64,000 bases of DNA from Kineosporia aurantiaca JCM 3230. GTDB taxonomy: Bacteria > Actinomycetota > Actinomycetes > Actinomycetales > Kineosporiaceae. The stretch covers positions 62,001-126,000 of the forward strand of contig JODP01000012.1 of NCBI GenBank assembly GCA_000719025.1. Reading direction: 5' to 3'. Position 1 is the first letter of the stretch, and every line of letters begins with the position of its first letter. This document shows positions 16,501-28,500 of the stretch, piece by piece. A model generated the notes under the pieces. It made no database searches. It was given only the letters and a program-made list of their open reading frames with translations, and had not been told where the DNA came from. The translations under genes were made by a program, and so were the position numbers.

Positions 16501-19500
16501 ACCGATCTACGGGTCTGGCCCGTCTCGGCCCGAACGGGTGCGGCGCTCACTGCTCAGGCCGACCGCCTGGCCACCTTCCTGCGGGACCGCCCCGCCTACG
16601 ACCCTGCTTCCGTCGCCCGGTCGCTGGTCACCACACGCTCGCAGTTCGAGCACCGGGCCGTGGTTCTCGGCGCTGACGCCGACAGGCTGCTCTCCGGCCT
16701 GGCCTCGCTGGAGGGCGCCATCACCGGCGTCGTCCCGGCCTCGGCGCCCCGGGTGGGCTTCGTCTTCGCTGGTCAGGGTGCCCAGAGGGCCGGGATGGGG
16801 CGTGAGCTCCACGCCGCCTCGCCGGTCTTCGCGGACGTGTTCGACCGGGTCTGCGCCCTGCTCGAGCCGGAGGTGGGCCTGCCGATCCGCGAGGTGATTC
16901 TGAGCGAGGAGGAGGACCCGCGGGCGGACCGGACGGGGTATGCCCAGGCGGGCCTGTTCGCGGTCGAGGTTTCTCTGGTCGCGATGTTGGCCGCGGCGGG
17001 AATCGTCCCGGCCGCGGTGGCCGGCCACTCGGTTGGCGAGATCGCCGCGGCCTACGTCGCGGGCGTCCTTAATCTGCAGGACGCCTGTCGCCTGGTCGGC
17101 ACGCGGGCCCGGCTGATGGAGGCGTTGCCCGAGGGTGGGGCGATGGCCGCGATCGCGGTTTCCGAGGCCGAGATTCTGGCCGAGCTGCCCGAGGGGGTTT
17201 CGGTTGCGGCGGTGAACGGGCCGGCTTCGGTGGTGGTCTCCGGTGAACAGGCTGCGGTCGAGGGGCTGGTCGAGTTCTGGCGGGAGCGCGGGAAGCGGGT
17301 TCGGCGGCTGCGGGTCAGTCATGCGTTCCATTCGGCGCGGATGGACGCGGTGCTGGACGAGCTCGGTGCGGTCGCGTCGGGGATGGATCACTCGACGCCC
17401 ACGATCACCTGGGTCGGCGCGCTGACCGGCGAAGTCGTGACCAGTCCGGAGCCCGGGTACTGGCCGGCGCAGGCGCGGCAGGCGGTGCGGTTCGCCGACG
17501 CGGTGAGCACGATGGCGGTGCAGGACGTCTCGGTGTTCATCGAGATTGGCCCGGACGCAACGCTTTCCGGAATGGGTCCGGCCGCGCTGGATTCCGCCGA
17601 GTTCGTTCCGCTGCTGCGTCCTCAGGTTCCCGCGGCCGAGTCGGTCCTGACCGCTCTGGCCCGGGCGCATGTTCGGGGGGTTGCGGTCGACTGGGCGGCA
17701 GTGACACCGGCGGCTCCGATCGTGCCGCTGCCCACCTATGCCTTCCAGCACGAGTACTTCTGGCCCGGCGGTCCGCAGCGGTTGCGGCCGGTGGCTGACT
17801 CGGATTCTGGGGAGTGGCTTTACCGGACGTCGTGGGCCGGGGTCTCACCGAAGCCCGTGAGCGGTGAGAACTGGCTGCTGGTTACCGGCGCGGCGGGCCG
17901 GACGGTGGCGGCGGACCTTGCGCGGGCGGCTGAGGCGGCCGGAATTACGGTGACGTTGGTCGAGGTGGGTGCCGACGAGACCAGCCGATCCGCCTTCGCC
18001 GAGCGGATTCGCGTGAGCCTGGGCGAAACGGCCAGGCCGACCGGGCTGGCTGAGCTGAACGAGGCAGCCGGCGCGGAACGGGATGCACGGGAGTCGGGCG
18101 CCTCGGTGGCGGGACCGGACCGGATCGTCTCCATGTTGGCTCTGGACGAGAGTCGGGTCGCCGGCACGGAGTCCGTCTCGGTTGGTCTGGCGAGCACTCT
18201 CGGCCTGTTGCAAGGGCTCGGTGACATTGGACGGGACGCCCGGTTGTGGGTGGTTACTCGTGGCGCGGTGGCTGTCTCTGCGGCCGATCGGCTGACCTCC
18301 CCGGTCCAGGCTCAGGTCTGGGGGATGGGTCAGGTCGCGGCCCTGGAGCACCCCGACCGCTGGGGTGGGCTGATCGATCTGCCGGCGCAGTGGGACGAGG
18401 GAACGGCCTCGCGGTTGGTTGCCTCACTAGCCGTCGACGAGGACCAGCTCGCGATCCGCCCGCAGGGTGTGCTTGCGCGCCGACTGATCCGGACCACCGA
18501 CGTGACGTCGGGCGAATCCCGTTGGACCGGGCGAGGTACCGCACTCGTGACCGGAGGAACCGGAGCGATTGGCGCTCGGGTTGCGCGTTGGCTGGCCGAG
18601 CACGGCACTCCTCAGATCGTTCTCACCAGCCGCTCCGGAGCTTTGGCCAACGGCGCAGCCCGTCTGGCGGCGGAGCTTGCCGAGGCCGGCTCGACCGCTG
18701 TCGTTCTCCGGGCCGACGTCTCCCGGCGCGACGATGTCACCGGACTGCTGGCGAGCGTCATTAATCTGAAGGCCGTTGTTCACACGGCTGGAGTGGTTGA
18801 TGACGGGGTGCTCGATCGCCTCGATGTTGACCGCTTCGAAACCGTGCTGGGCGCGAAGGCGCGAGGCGCGGATCTGCTGGACGAGCTGACCTCAGACCTC
18901 GACGCATTCGTTCTTTTCTCCTCTTCAGCGGCAACTTTCGGTGGAGGCGGGCAGGGCAACTACGCAGCGGCGAACGCCTACCTGGATGCGCTGATCCAGA
19001 ACCGGCGTGATCGTGGGCTTCCTGGTGCCTCGCTGGCCTGGGGTCCGTGGGCCGGCGGGGGTATGGCGCAGGCCGACGACGCGGTTCGTCAGCGGTTGGA
19101 GCGCGGAGTGCTGCGGGCGCTGGCGCCGGACAAGGCGCTCAACGTGCTCGGGCACGCGCTCAGTGGTGCGGCCACCGGCGTGCTCACCGTGATGGACGTG
19201 GACTGGGCCAAGGCCGGGGCCACCGCGGGTCTGGCGCAGATGCCTCTGGTTCGCGATCTGCCCGAGGTGCTTCGGGTTACACCGGAACCGGTGTCGGTGA
19301 ACGCGCTGACCCAGCAATTGACTGGGGTGAACTCGTCGGCCCAGATGCAGCTGCTGACCGACCTGGTGCGCGCCGAGGCAGCTTCGGTACTCGGTCACGC
19401 GGGCGCCGGAGCCGTTGACGCCGAGCGACCGTTCAGCGACATCGGGTTCGACTCCTTGACCGCGGTCGAGCTGCGTAACCGGCTCACCGCGTTGACCGGG

Positions 19501-22500
19501 CTGACGCTTCCGGCGACGCTGGTGTTCGACTACCCGACGCCGGCCGTGCTGGCGGCCTTCCTGCGGTCGGAACTGCTCGGTGACGCCGCCGCGGTGGCGG
19601 CGCCCGGCCGGGCCGTAGTTGACGATGATCCCATTGCGATCGTGGGCATGGCCTGCCGCTTCCCCGGCGGGGTGGAAAGCCCGGAGCAGTTCTGGCAGCT
19701 CCTGGTGGACGGCATCGACGCGGTGACCGGGTTCCCGGTGGACCGCGGCTGGGATCTGGACACGCTGTTCGACGCAGACCCTTCGCGGCCTGGTTCCTCG
19801 ATCACCCGGGCCGGTGGGTTTGTCCATGATGCGGCCGATTTCGATCCGGCGTTCTTCGGGATCAACCCGCGCGAGGCGCTGGCCATGGACCCGCAGCAGC
19901 GGATCCTGCTGCAGACGTCCTGGGAGGCGATCGAGCGGGCCGGTATCGACCCGCGGACGCTGCGCGGCAGCGAGACCGGGGTTTTCGCCGGATCCGGCTT
20001 CAACGGGTACGGCGTCGGCGCGGAGGAGAGCGGGCTCGAGGGCTACCAGCTGACCGGGATGGCGGCCAGCGTGATCTCCGGCCGCGTCTCCTACGCACTC
20101 GGCCTGGAAGGCCCTGCGGTCACGGTGGATACGGCCTGTTCCTCCTCGATGGTCGCCCTGCACCTGGCCGCCCAGGCTCTGCGCTCGCAGGAATGCACCC
20201 TGGCCCTGGCCGGTGGGGTGACGGTGATGGCCGTCCCGACCGGGTTCTCGGAGTTCTCCCGCCAGCAGGGCCTGGCCTCGGACGGGCGCTGCAAGGCGTT
20301 CTCCGCCTCGGCCGACGGCACCGGCTGGGCCGAAGGCGCCGGGATTCTGGTGTTGGAGAGGCTCTCCGATGCTCAGCGCAACGGGCATCAGGTGCTCGCG
20401 GTGGTCGCCGGCTCCGCGATCAACCAGGACGGCGCCTCGAACGGCCTGACCGCGCCGAACGGTCCCTCGCAGCAGCGGGTGATCCGGTCGGCCCTGGCCG
20501 CGGCCGGGCTGGGCGGGGCCGACGTGGACGTGGTCGAAGCGCACGGCACCGGCACCACGCTGGGCGACCCGATCGAGGCCCAGGCCCTGCTGGCCACCTA
20601 CGGCCGGGAGCGGAGCAACGGTCAGCCGCTGTGGCTGGGCTCGGTCAAGTCGAACATCGGGCACACTCAGTCGGCGGCCGGGGTGGCCGGGATCATGAAG
20701 ATGGTGCTGGCCCTGCAGCACGGGATGCTGCCGCGCACGCTGCACGTCGAGCGGCCCACGGATCAGGTGGACTGGTCGGCCGGGGCGGTGCAGTTGCTGA
20801 CCGAGGCTCAGCCATGGCCCGCGGGTGAACGACGGCGCCGGGCCGGGATCTCCTCGTTCGGGATGAGCGGGACCAACGCCCACGTGGTGCTGGAAGAGGC
20901 GCCGGTCTTGGTAGACGTTCCGGACGAACCGAAGACGCCGGTGCTGGATTCCGCACTGGCCTGGCTGGTTTCAGCTCGGACGCCGGAGGCGTTGCGGCGG
21001 CAGGCCGGGCGACTGGCCGACCGGGTTGACTCGCTCGAGCCAGCAGACGTTGCCTGGTCGCTGGCCACCTCGCGCTCGGTGTTCGAGCACCGCGCCGTGG
21101 TGGTCGGCTGCGACCGCGACGAACTGGTCGCCGGACTGGCGGCCCTGGCTGAGGGTGCCTCCGACGCCAACGTCATCACCGCTGCGGCCGGCCCCTCGAA
21201 CCCCGCCGTGTTCGTCTTCCCTGGTCAGGGTTCGCAGTGGGCGGGGATGGGCCGGGCGCTGGCTGATTCCTCCCCGGTCTTCGCCGCGCGACTGGCTGAA
21301 TGTGGCGCTGCGCTGGCGCCCTTTGTGGACTGGAACCTGGACGAGGCTCTCGACGGGCCGTTGGACCAGGTGGACGTCGTTCAGCCGGTTCTGTGGGCGG
21401 TGATGGTCTCGCTGGCCCGGGTCTGGGAAGCGGCGGGAGTCACGCCGGCTGCCGTGGTGGGGCATTCCCAGGGTGAGATCGCGGCGGCCGTGGTTGCCGG
21501 CATCCTCTCGTTGGAGGATGGCGCCCGGGTCGTGGCGCTGCGTTCGCAGGCTTTGAGGGCGTTGTCCGGGCACGGTGGGATGCTTTCGATCGCGGAACCG
21601 GTCGAGGTGATCACCGATCGGATCGAGCCCTGGGCGGGCCGGGTCGCGGTGGCGGCGATCAACGGACCCGAGGCGACGGTGATCTCCGGTGATCTGGACG
21701 CCCTGACCGAGATCGCGGAGAAGTGCGAGCAGGCCGGAGTCCGGCGCCGCCTGCTGCCGGTGGACTACGCCTCGCACGGTCCCCAGGTCGACCAGTTGCG
21801 CGAGGAAATCCTGGCTGCGCTGGCCGGGATCACGCCTCGTGCCGGGACGGTTCCGCTGACCTCGTCGCTGACCGGCGGGCCGCTGGCCGGGGAGGATGCG
21901 GGGCCGGAGTACTGGTACGCGAGTCTGCGCGCCACGGTTGAGTTCTCGCAGGCCATCCAGTCCCTGCACGCTTCGGGCCGCAACGTGTTCATCGAGGTTT
22001 CGCCGCACCCAGTGCTGGTCAACGCGATCAGCGCGACTGTGGAGCAGGTGATCGATGATGACGTGGAGTTCGTTGAGCCGTTGGTGGTCGGGACGCTGCG
22101 CCGGGACGAGGGCACGGCCGAGCGGTTCCTGAAGTCGCTGGCCGAGGTGCACGTGCGCGGGGTGCGGGTGGACTGGGCTTCTGTGCTCACGCCCGCTCGC
22201 ACGGTTGCGCTGCCGACTTATCCGTTCGCCCGGGAACGGTTCTGGGCCGAGGGACGCCTGGCGCCGCGGCGTTCGGACTCGGTGGTGGTGGACCCGACGG
22301 CCGATTGGCGGTACCGGGTCACCTGGGCGCCGATTGCGGCTGCGCGTTCTGGGGGGCTTGAAGGGCGCTGGTTGGTCGTATCGGGGGCTGCAGGGGCTGC
22401 GGCTGCTGATGTTGTAGAGAACGGATTGGCGAACGGTGGTGCGGAGGTAGTTGGTTCTCGCGTTCTGGCGGGCTCAGCGGTGGGGATCGATCGCTCCGCC

Positions 22501-25500
22501 TTGGCTGAGCTGGTGCGCGAGTCGCTGGGTGGTGAGCCGGTGGCGGGCGTCATCTCGTTGTTGGCTCTTGAAGAAGCAGGCCGCATTCCCGGGCTCACGG
22601 ATGGGCTGGTCGGCACGGTCGGGCTGGTTCAGGCGTTGGGGGACCTGGGCGTGGGGGCTCCGCTGTGGGTCCTGACGCAAGGGGCGGTAGCGGCTGGAGC
22701 GGACCAGGCGCCGCAGCGTCCGGCTCAGGCGCCGGTGTGGGGCATGGGGCGGGTGGCGGCGCTAGAGCATCCGGATCGTTGGGGCGGCCTGGTCGACCTG
22801 CCTTCGGACTTTGGTGATGCCGCAGCCGAGCGGCTCGTAGCGGTGCTGACGGGGTCCGAGGACCAGGTGGCAATTCGGGGCGCCGGGGTCTTGGGGCGCC
22901 GGCTGGCTCGGGCGGCAGCGCCGAGCATCAAGAACACTTGGGCACCGCGCGGAACGGTGCTGGTCACCGGAGGCACGGGGGCCATTGGTGGGCGGCTTGC
23001 GGCGATGGCGGCTGAGCGTGGGGCGCAGCGCGTGGTGCTGACCAGTCGGTCGGGCGCAGCGGTCGCGGGCGTCGCGCAGAGGGTGGCGGGGCTGGCGAAC
23101 AGTGGCGTAACGGTGGACGTCGTTGCTGCCGATGTTGCTCAGCGCGCCCAGGTCGCTGGTCTGGTTGGGTGGATCGGGGCCGGGCTCAGCTCGGTCTTCC
23201 ATGCGGCCGGGGTCGGTGGCGGGGATCCGATCAGCGAGCTCACGATCGAGGCGCTGGCGGCGGCGATGGCGGCCAAGGCCGCGGGCGGGGCTCACCTCGA
23301 CGAGCTGACCGAAGGTCTGGACGCATTCGTCACCTTCTCCTCGGGAGCAGCGGTCTGGGGTAGTGCCCACCTGACCGGGTACGCCGCGGCCAACACTGCG
23401 CTGGATGCTCTGGTCGAGAGTCGTCGGGCCCGCGGGCTGGCCGGCACGTCGGTGGCCTGGGGGCTCTGGGGTGGCGGGGGCATGGCCGAGGGCAGTTCCG
23501 GCGAGTTCCTGCAACGAATGGGGCTGCGGGAGATGGACCCGGACGCCAGTATCGCGGTTCTGGCTGCGGCGCTGGACCATGGGGACGTCACGCTCACGGT
23601 TGCGGACATCGACTGGGAACGCTTCGCCTCGGTCTTCAGCGTTCACCGACCGAGCCCGCTGATCACCGGAGTGCCGGAGGCCCGGGCCGCGCTCAGCACC
23701 GGGGCCACGGACGGGCCGAAGGCTCAGGAGCCGGACAACGCGCTCGCTGCCCGCCTGGCCGGTCTGACCAAGGCGGAGCAGATGCGGATGCTGACCGATC
23801 TGGTCCGCACCGAGGCCGCGATTGTGCTCGGGCACAGTTCGACGGACGCGCTTCCGGCCGGAAAGGCTTTCCAGGAGCTGGGCTTCGACTCGCTCACCGC
23901 GGTCGACCTGCGCAACCGGCTGAGCAGCGCGACCGGGCTCACCTTGCCGGCCACGCTGGTCTTCGACTACCCGACTGCGTCTTCCCTGGCGTCCTTCCTT
24001 CGCACCCGACTGGTCAGCGACGACTCCACCCCGCAAACCGGCACAGTGCGGGCGTCCTCAAACGAACCGATCGCCATTGTCGGCCTGGGGCTGCGATTCC
24101 CGGGCGGCGCCGACAGCCCGGACACCTTCTGGAAGCTGCTGTCCGAAGGGGCCGACGCCGTCGGCGATCTGCCTTCTGACCGGGGCTGGGACCTGGATGC
24201 AATTGTGGACGCCACGGGTCGGCTTCCGCAGGGCGGATATCTCTATAACGCGGGGGAGTTCGACCCTGGATTCTTCGGGATCAGCCCGCGTGAGGCGCTG
24301 ACGATGGATCCGCAGCAGCGGCTGCTGTTGGAGTCTTCGTGGGAAGCGCTGGAGCGGGCCGGGATTGACCCAGAAGGCTTGCGCGGATCGTCCACCGGTG
24401 TGTTCGTCGGGGCTTCCTGGTCGGGCTACGGCCTGGACCCGCACGCCGGCGGCGATCAGGGGCATCTGCTCACCGGAACCTCGAGCAGCGTTCTCTCCGG
24501 CCGGATGTCGTACGTCCTCGGGCTGGAAGGGCCGGCCGTCTCGGTCGACACGGCGTGCTCCTCGTCCCTGGTCGCGATGCATCTGGCCGGTCAGGCGCTG
24601 CGCTCGGGTGAGTGTGACCTGGCGCTGGCCGGTGGGGCCTACGTGGCCGCTACGCCGATCATGTTCACGAGTTTCAACACCCAGCTGGGCCAGGCTCCGG
24701 ACGGGCGCTGCAAGGCGTTCGGCGCTGGGGCGGACGGCATGGGGATGGCCGAAGGCGCTGGAATTCTGGTGCTGGAGCGGCTTTCGGACGCACAGCGCAA
24801 CGGCCATCACGTGCTGGCGGTGATCCGGGGGAGCGCGGTCAACCAGGACGGCGCCTCGAACGGCCTGACCGCACCGAACGGGCCCTCGCAGCAGCGGGTG
24901 ATCCGGGCCGCGCTGGCCTCGGCCGGGCTGAACGCGGCGGACGTGGATGTGGTCGAGGCGCACGGCACGGGTACCTCGCTGGGTGACCCGATCGAGGCCG
25001 GTGCGCTGATGGCGACGTACGGTGCGGAGCGGGGTGAAGGTGGGGCGCTGTGGCTGGGCTCGGTGAAGTCGAACATCGGGCACACCCAGGCCGCGTCCGG
25101 AGCTGCTGCGGTGATCAAGATGGTGCTCGCGCTTCAGCACCAGGAACTGCCGCGCACCCTGCACGTGGAAGAGCCCTCTCCCCACATCGACTGGAACGCC
25201 GGGGACGTCCGTCTGCTCAGTGAGCCGGTGGCCTGGACGCCGGGTGACCGGGTGCGCCGGGCCGGGGTCAGCGGGTTCGGGATGAGCGGGACCAATGCTC
25301 ACCTGATCATCGAAGAGGCTCCGGCCGGGGCTTCGGTCCCGGTGGAGAAGGACCTGGCGGTTCTGGCCGAACCGGTTCCGGTCTTGGCGCTTTCCGGTCG
25401 GACGGCGGCCGCGCTGAGCGATCAGGCGGTGCGCCTGAGGTCGTGGATCGGCGACTCGACGAACCTGGACGATGTCGCCTGGAGCCTGGCCACCGGAAGG

Positions 25501-28500
25501 ACGGCGTTCGAGCACCGCGCGGTTGTGCTCGGTGACGACCTCGTCGCCGGCCTGACCGCTCTTTCCGAGAAATCGTCCTCAATCATCAGTGGTGTTGCCG
25601 ACGGACGTCCTCGCGTCGGGTTCCTTTTCGCCGGACAGGGCGCTCAGCGGGGCGGGATGGGGCGTGAGCTCTACGCCGCCTCCCCGGTTTTCGCCCAGGC
25701 GTTCGATGAGGCAATGGCCGGGCTCGAGGCCGAGATCGGGCCGGAGTTGCGGGATCTGGTGCTCGGTGCTCCGGACGATCCGCGGGCCGATCAGACGGTG
25801 TTCGCCCAGGCCGGGCTGTTCGCGGTCGAAGTGGGTCTGCTGGCCGTGCTCAAGGCGGCCGGGGTGATGCCGGACGTGGTGGCCGGGCACTCGGTCGGTG
25901 AAATCGCGGCAGCTTATGCGGCGGGGGTGCTGAGCCTGGCCGATGCGGCTGCTCTGGTGGCGGCCCGCGGTCGGTTGATGCAGGAATTGCCGGCGGGTGG
26001 CGCGATGGCGGCGCTCGAGGCTTCCGAGGCCGAGGTGGAGGCGACCCTGTTCGGCGGGGTCTCGATCGCGGCGGTGAACGGCCCTTCGTCGGTCGTGGTC
26101 TCGGGCGATGCCGAGGCGGTGGACGCGCTGGTGGACCTGTGGCGGGCCCAGGATCGCCGGGTGCGGCGGCTGCGGGTCAGCCATGCGTTCCACTCGTCCC
26201 GGATGGACCCGATGCTGGGCGAGCTGAGCACGGTGGCGTCCGGGTTGGAGCACTCAGCTCCCGCGCTGACCTGGATCGGTGCGCTGACCGGCGAGGTTGT
26301 CACAGCGCCGGAGGCCGGGTACTGGCCTGCGCAGGCCCGGCAGGCAGTGCGTTTCGCGGACACCGTTCAGGCGATGCGCGACGCCGGGGTGACGGTGTTC
26401 GTGGAGATCGGCCCGGACGGCACTTTGTCCGGAATGGGGGCGTCCGTGCTCGAAGACGCGCTCTTCGTGCCCACCCGGCGGGAGAACCAGTCCGTGGCGG
26501 ACGGGCTGCTGAGTGCTCTGGCGCGGGTCTACACGAAGGGCGTGGAGGTCGATTGGCGGCGGGTGCTGCCGGCTGGGCGCACGATCGATCTGCCGACCTA
26601 CGCGTTCCAGCACGAGCGGTTCTGGGTCGAGGCCACGGCGGCTCCGGAGAGCGACCGCGAGTTCTGGGCCGCGGTCGAGGAGGGCGACGCCCAGGCCCTG
26701 GGCCTGGACGATGCGGCGCAGTTGGACGCGATCCGGCCCTTGCTTACATCCTGGCGGCGCCGTCGGGTGGACAAGTCGGCCACCGACGGCTGGCGCTACC
26801 GGATCGCCTGGGAGCCGGTAGCCGGGGTGAATGCCTCTGCTGAGCGACCTTTGGCGGGCTCCTGGCTTCTCGTCTCCGGTCCGCGCGAGAGCGGGAGCGC
26901 CTACGAGCGGCGGATCGGCGCGGTTGAGCAGGCCTTGTCCGAGGGGGGTGCCGAAGTATTTGGTGTCACGGTGACCTCGGAGGACAACCGGCAGACGATG
27001 GCCGGGAAGGTGGCTGACGCGCTGGGTGGCGCGCCGGCCGGCGTCCTTTGGCTGCCTCCGAACGACCTGCTCCCGACCGTTCAGCTGGTTCAGGCGCTGG
27101 GCGACGCTTCGGTGGGCGCACCGCTGTGGGTGCTGACCCAGGATGCGGTCGCGATCGGCGACGAACTGCCAGACCCGGCCCAGGCCGCGGTCTGGGGCTT
27201 CGGCCGGGTGGTCGCGCTGGAGCATCCCGAGCGTTGGGGCGGGCTGATCGATCTTCCGGCGGACGCCGTGCCGGCTCAGTTGTGCTCGGTGCTCGGGCAG
27301 TCTGTGGAGGATCAGGTTGTGCTGCGCGGCGAGGATGTTCTTGCCCGCCGTCTGGTGCATGCCGGTCCGGTTCGCAAGAGCGATGAGCAGTGGACGCCCG
27401 CGGGCCCGGTTCTGATCACGGGTGGCAGTGGGTCTCTGGGGAGCCGGGTGGCCCGCTGGGTGGCCGGCCGGGGTGCCGAGAGCATCGTGCTGACCAGTCG
27501 CTCGGGTGCGCTGGCCTCCGGTGTGGCTTCGGTAGCGGCCGACCTCGCCCTGAGCGGGAGCGGCGTCAGCGTGCTCTCGGCCGACATCGGTGAGCGTGAC
27601 CATGTGGCCGGCCTGCTGGGCTGGGTCGCCGATCACGACGCTCCGGTGGACTCGGTCTTCCATGTCGCCGGTAGCCCGGAGGCGGTTTCGGTCGAGGCGG
27701 TGGACGTGGACGGCCTGAGCCGGGTCACCTCGGCCAAGGCCGACGGCGCGCTCTGGCTCGATCAGCTCACCGCCTCGCTGCGCCTGAGCGCCTTCGTGGT
27801 GTTCTCCTCGATCTCGGCCACCTGGGGCAGTGGCCACCAGCCCGGCTACGCCGCGGCCAACGCCTACCTGGACGCCCTGGTCGAGAACCGTCGGGGCCGG
27901 GGTCTGACCGGCACCTCACTCGCCTGGGGCCCGTGGTCCGGCGGCGGCATGGGCGCGCTGGGCGAGGCGGAGACCGCCTTCCGCTCGCGCGGCCTGCGTT
28001 ACCTCGACGGTGACCGGGCGCTCGGGGTTCTGGGCTCGGCCCTGGATGCCGGGGAGTCCTCGCTGACCGTGGCCGAGGTGGACTGGGAGCGGTTCGCCGG
28101 GGTCTTCACCCTGCGCCGGCCGAGTGCGCTGCTGAACGGCCTGCCGGAGGTCCGGGCGGCGCTGGCCGAAACTGACGATGTGGCGGTCGAGGGCAATGAC
28201 CTGGCCGCCCGCCTGGAGGGCCGCTCGCGGGCCGAGCAGGACCGGATCCTGACCACCCTGGTCCGGACCGAGGCCGCGGCCGTGCTCGGATACCCGTCGA
28301 TCGAGCCGGTCGGCGCCTCCCGGGCCTTCAAGGACCTGGGCTTCGACTCGCTGACCGCGGTCGAGCTGCGCAACCGGGTGGTCGCGGCGACCGGGCAGCG
28401 GCTGGCCGCCACCGTGGTCTTCGACTACCCGACCTCGGCCGACCTGGCCGCGCACGTGCGCGGGCTGGTGCTGCCGGAGGAGCCCGCGGTTCCGGTCCTG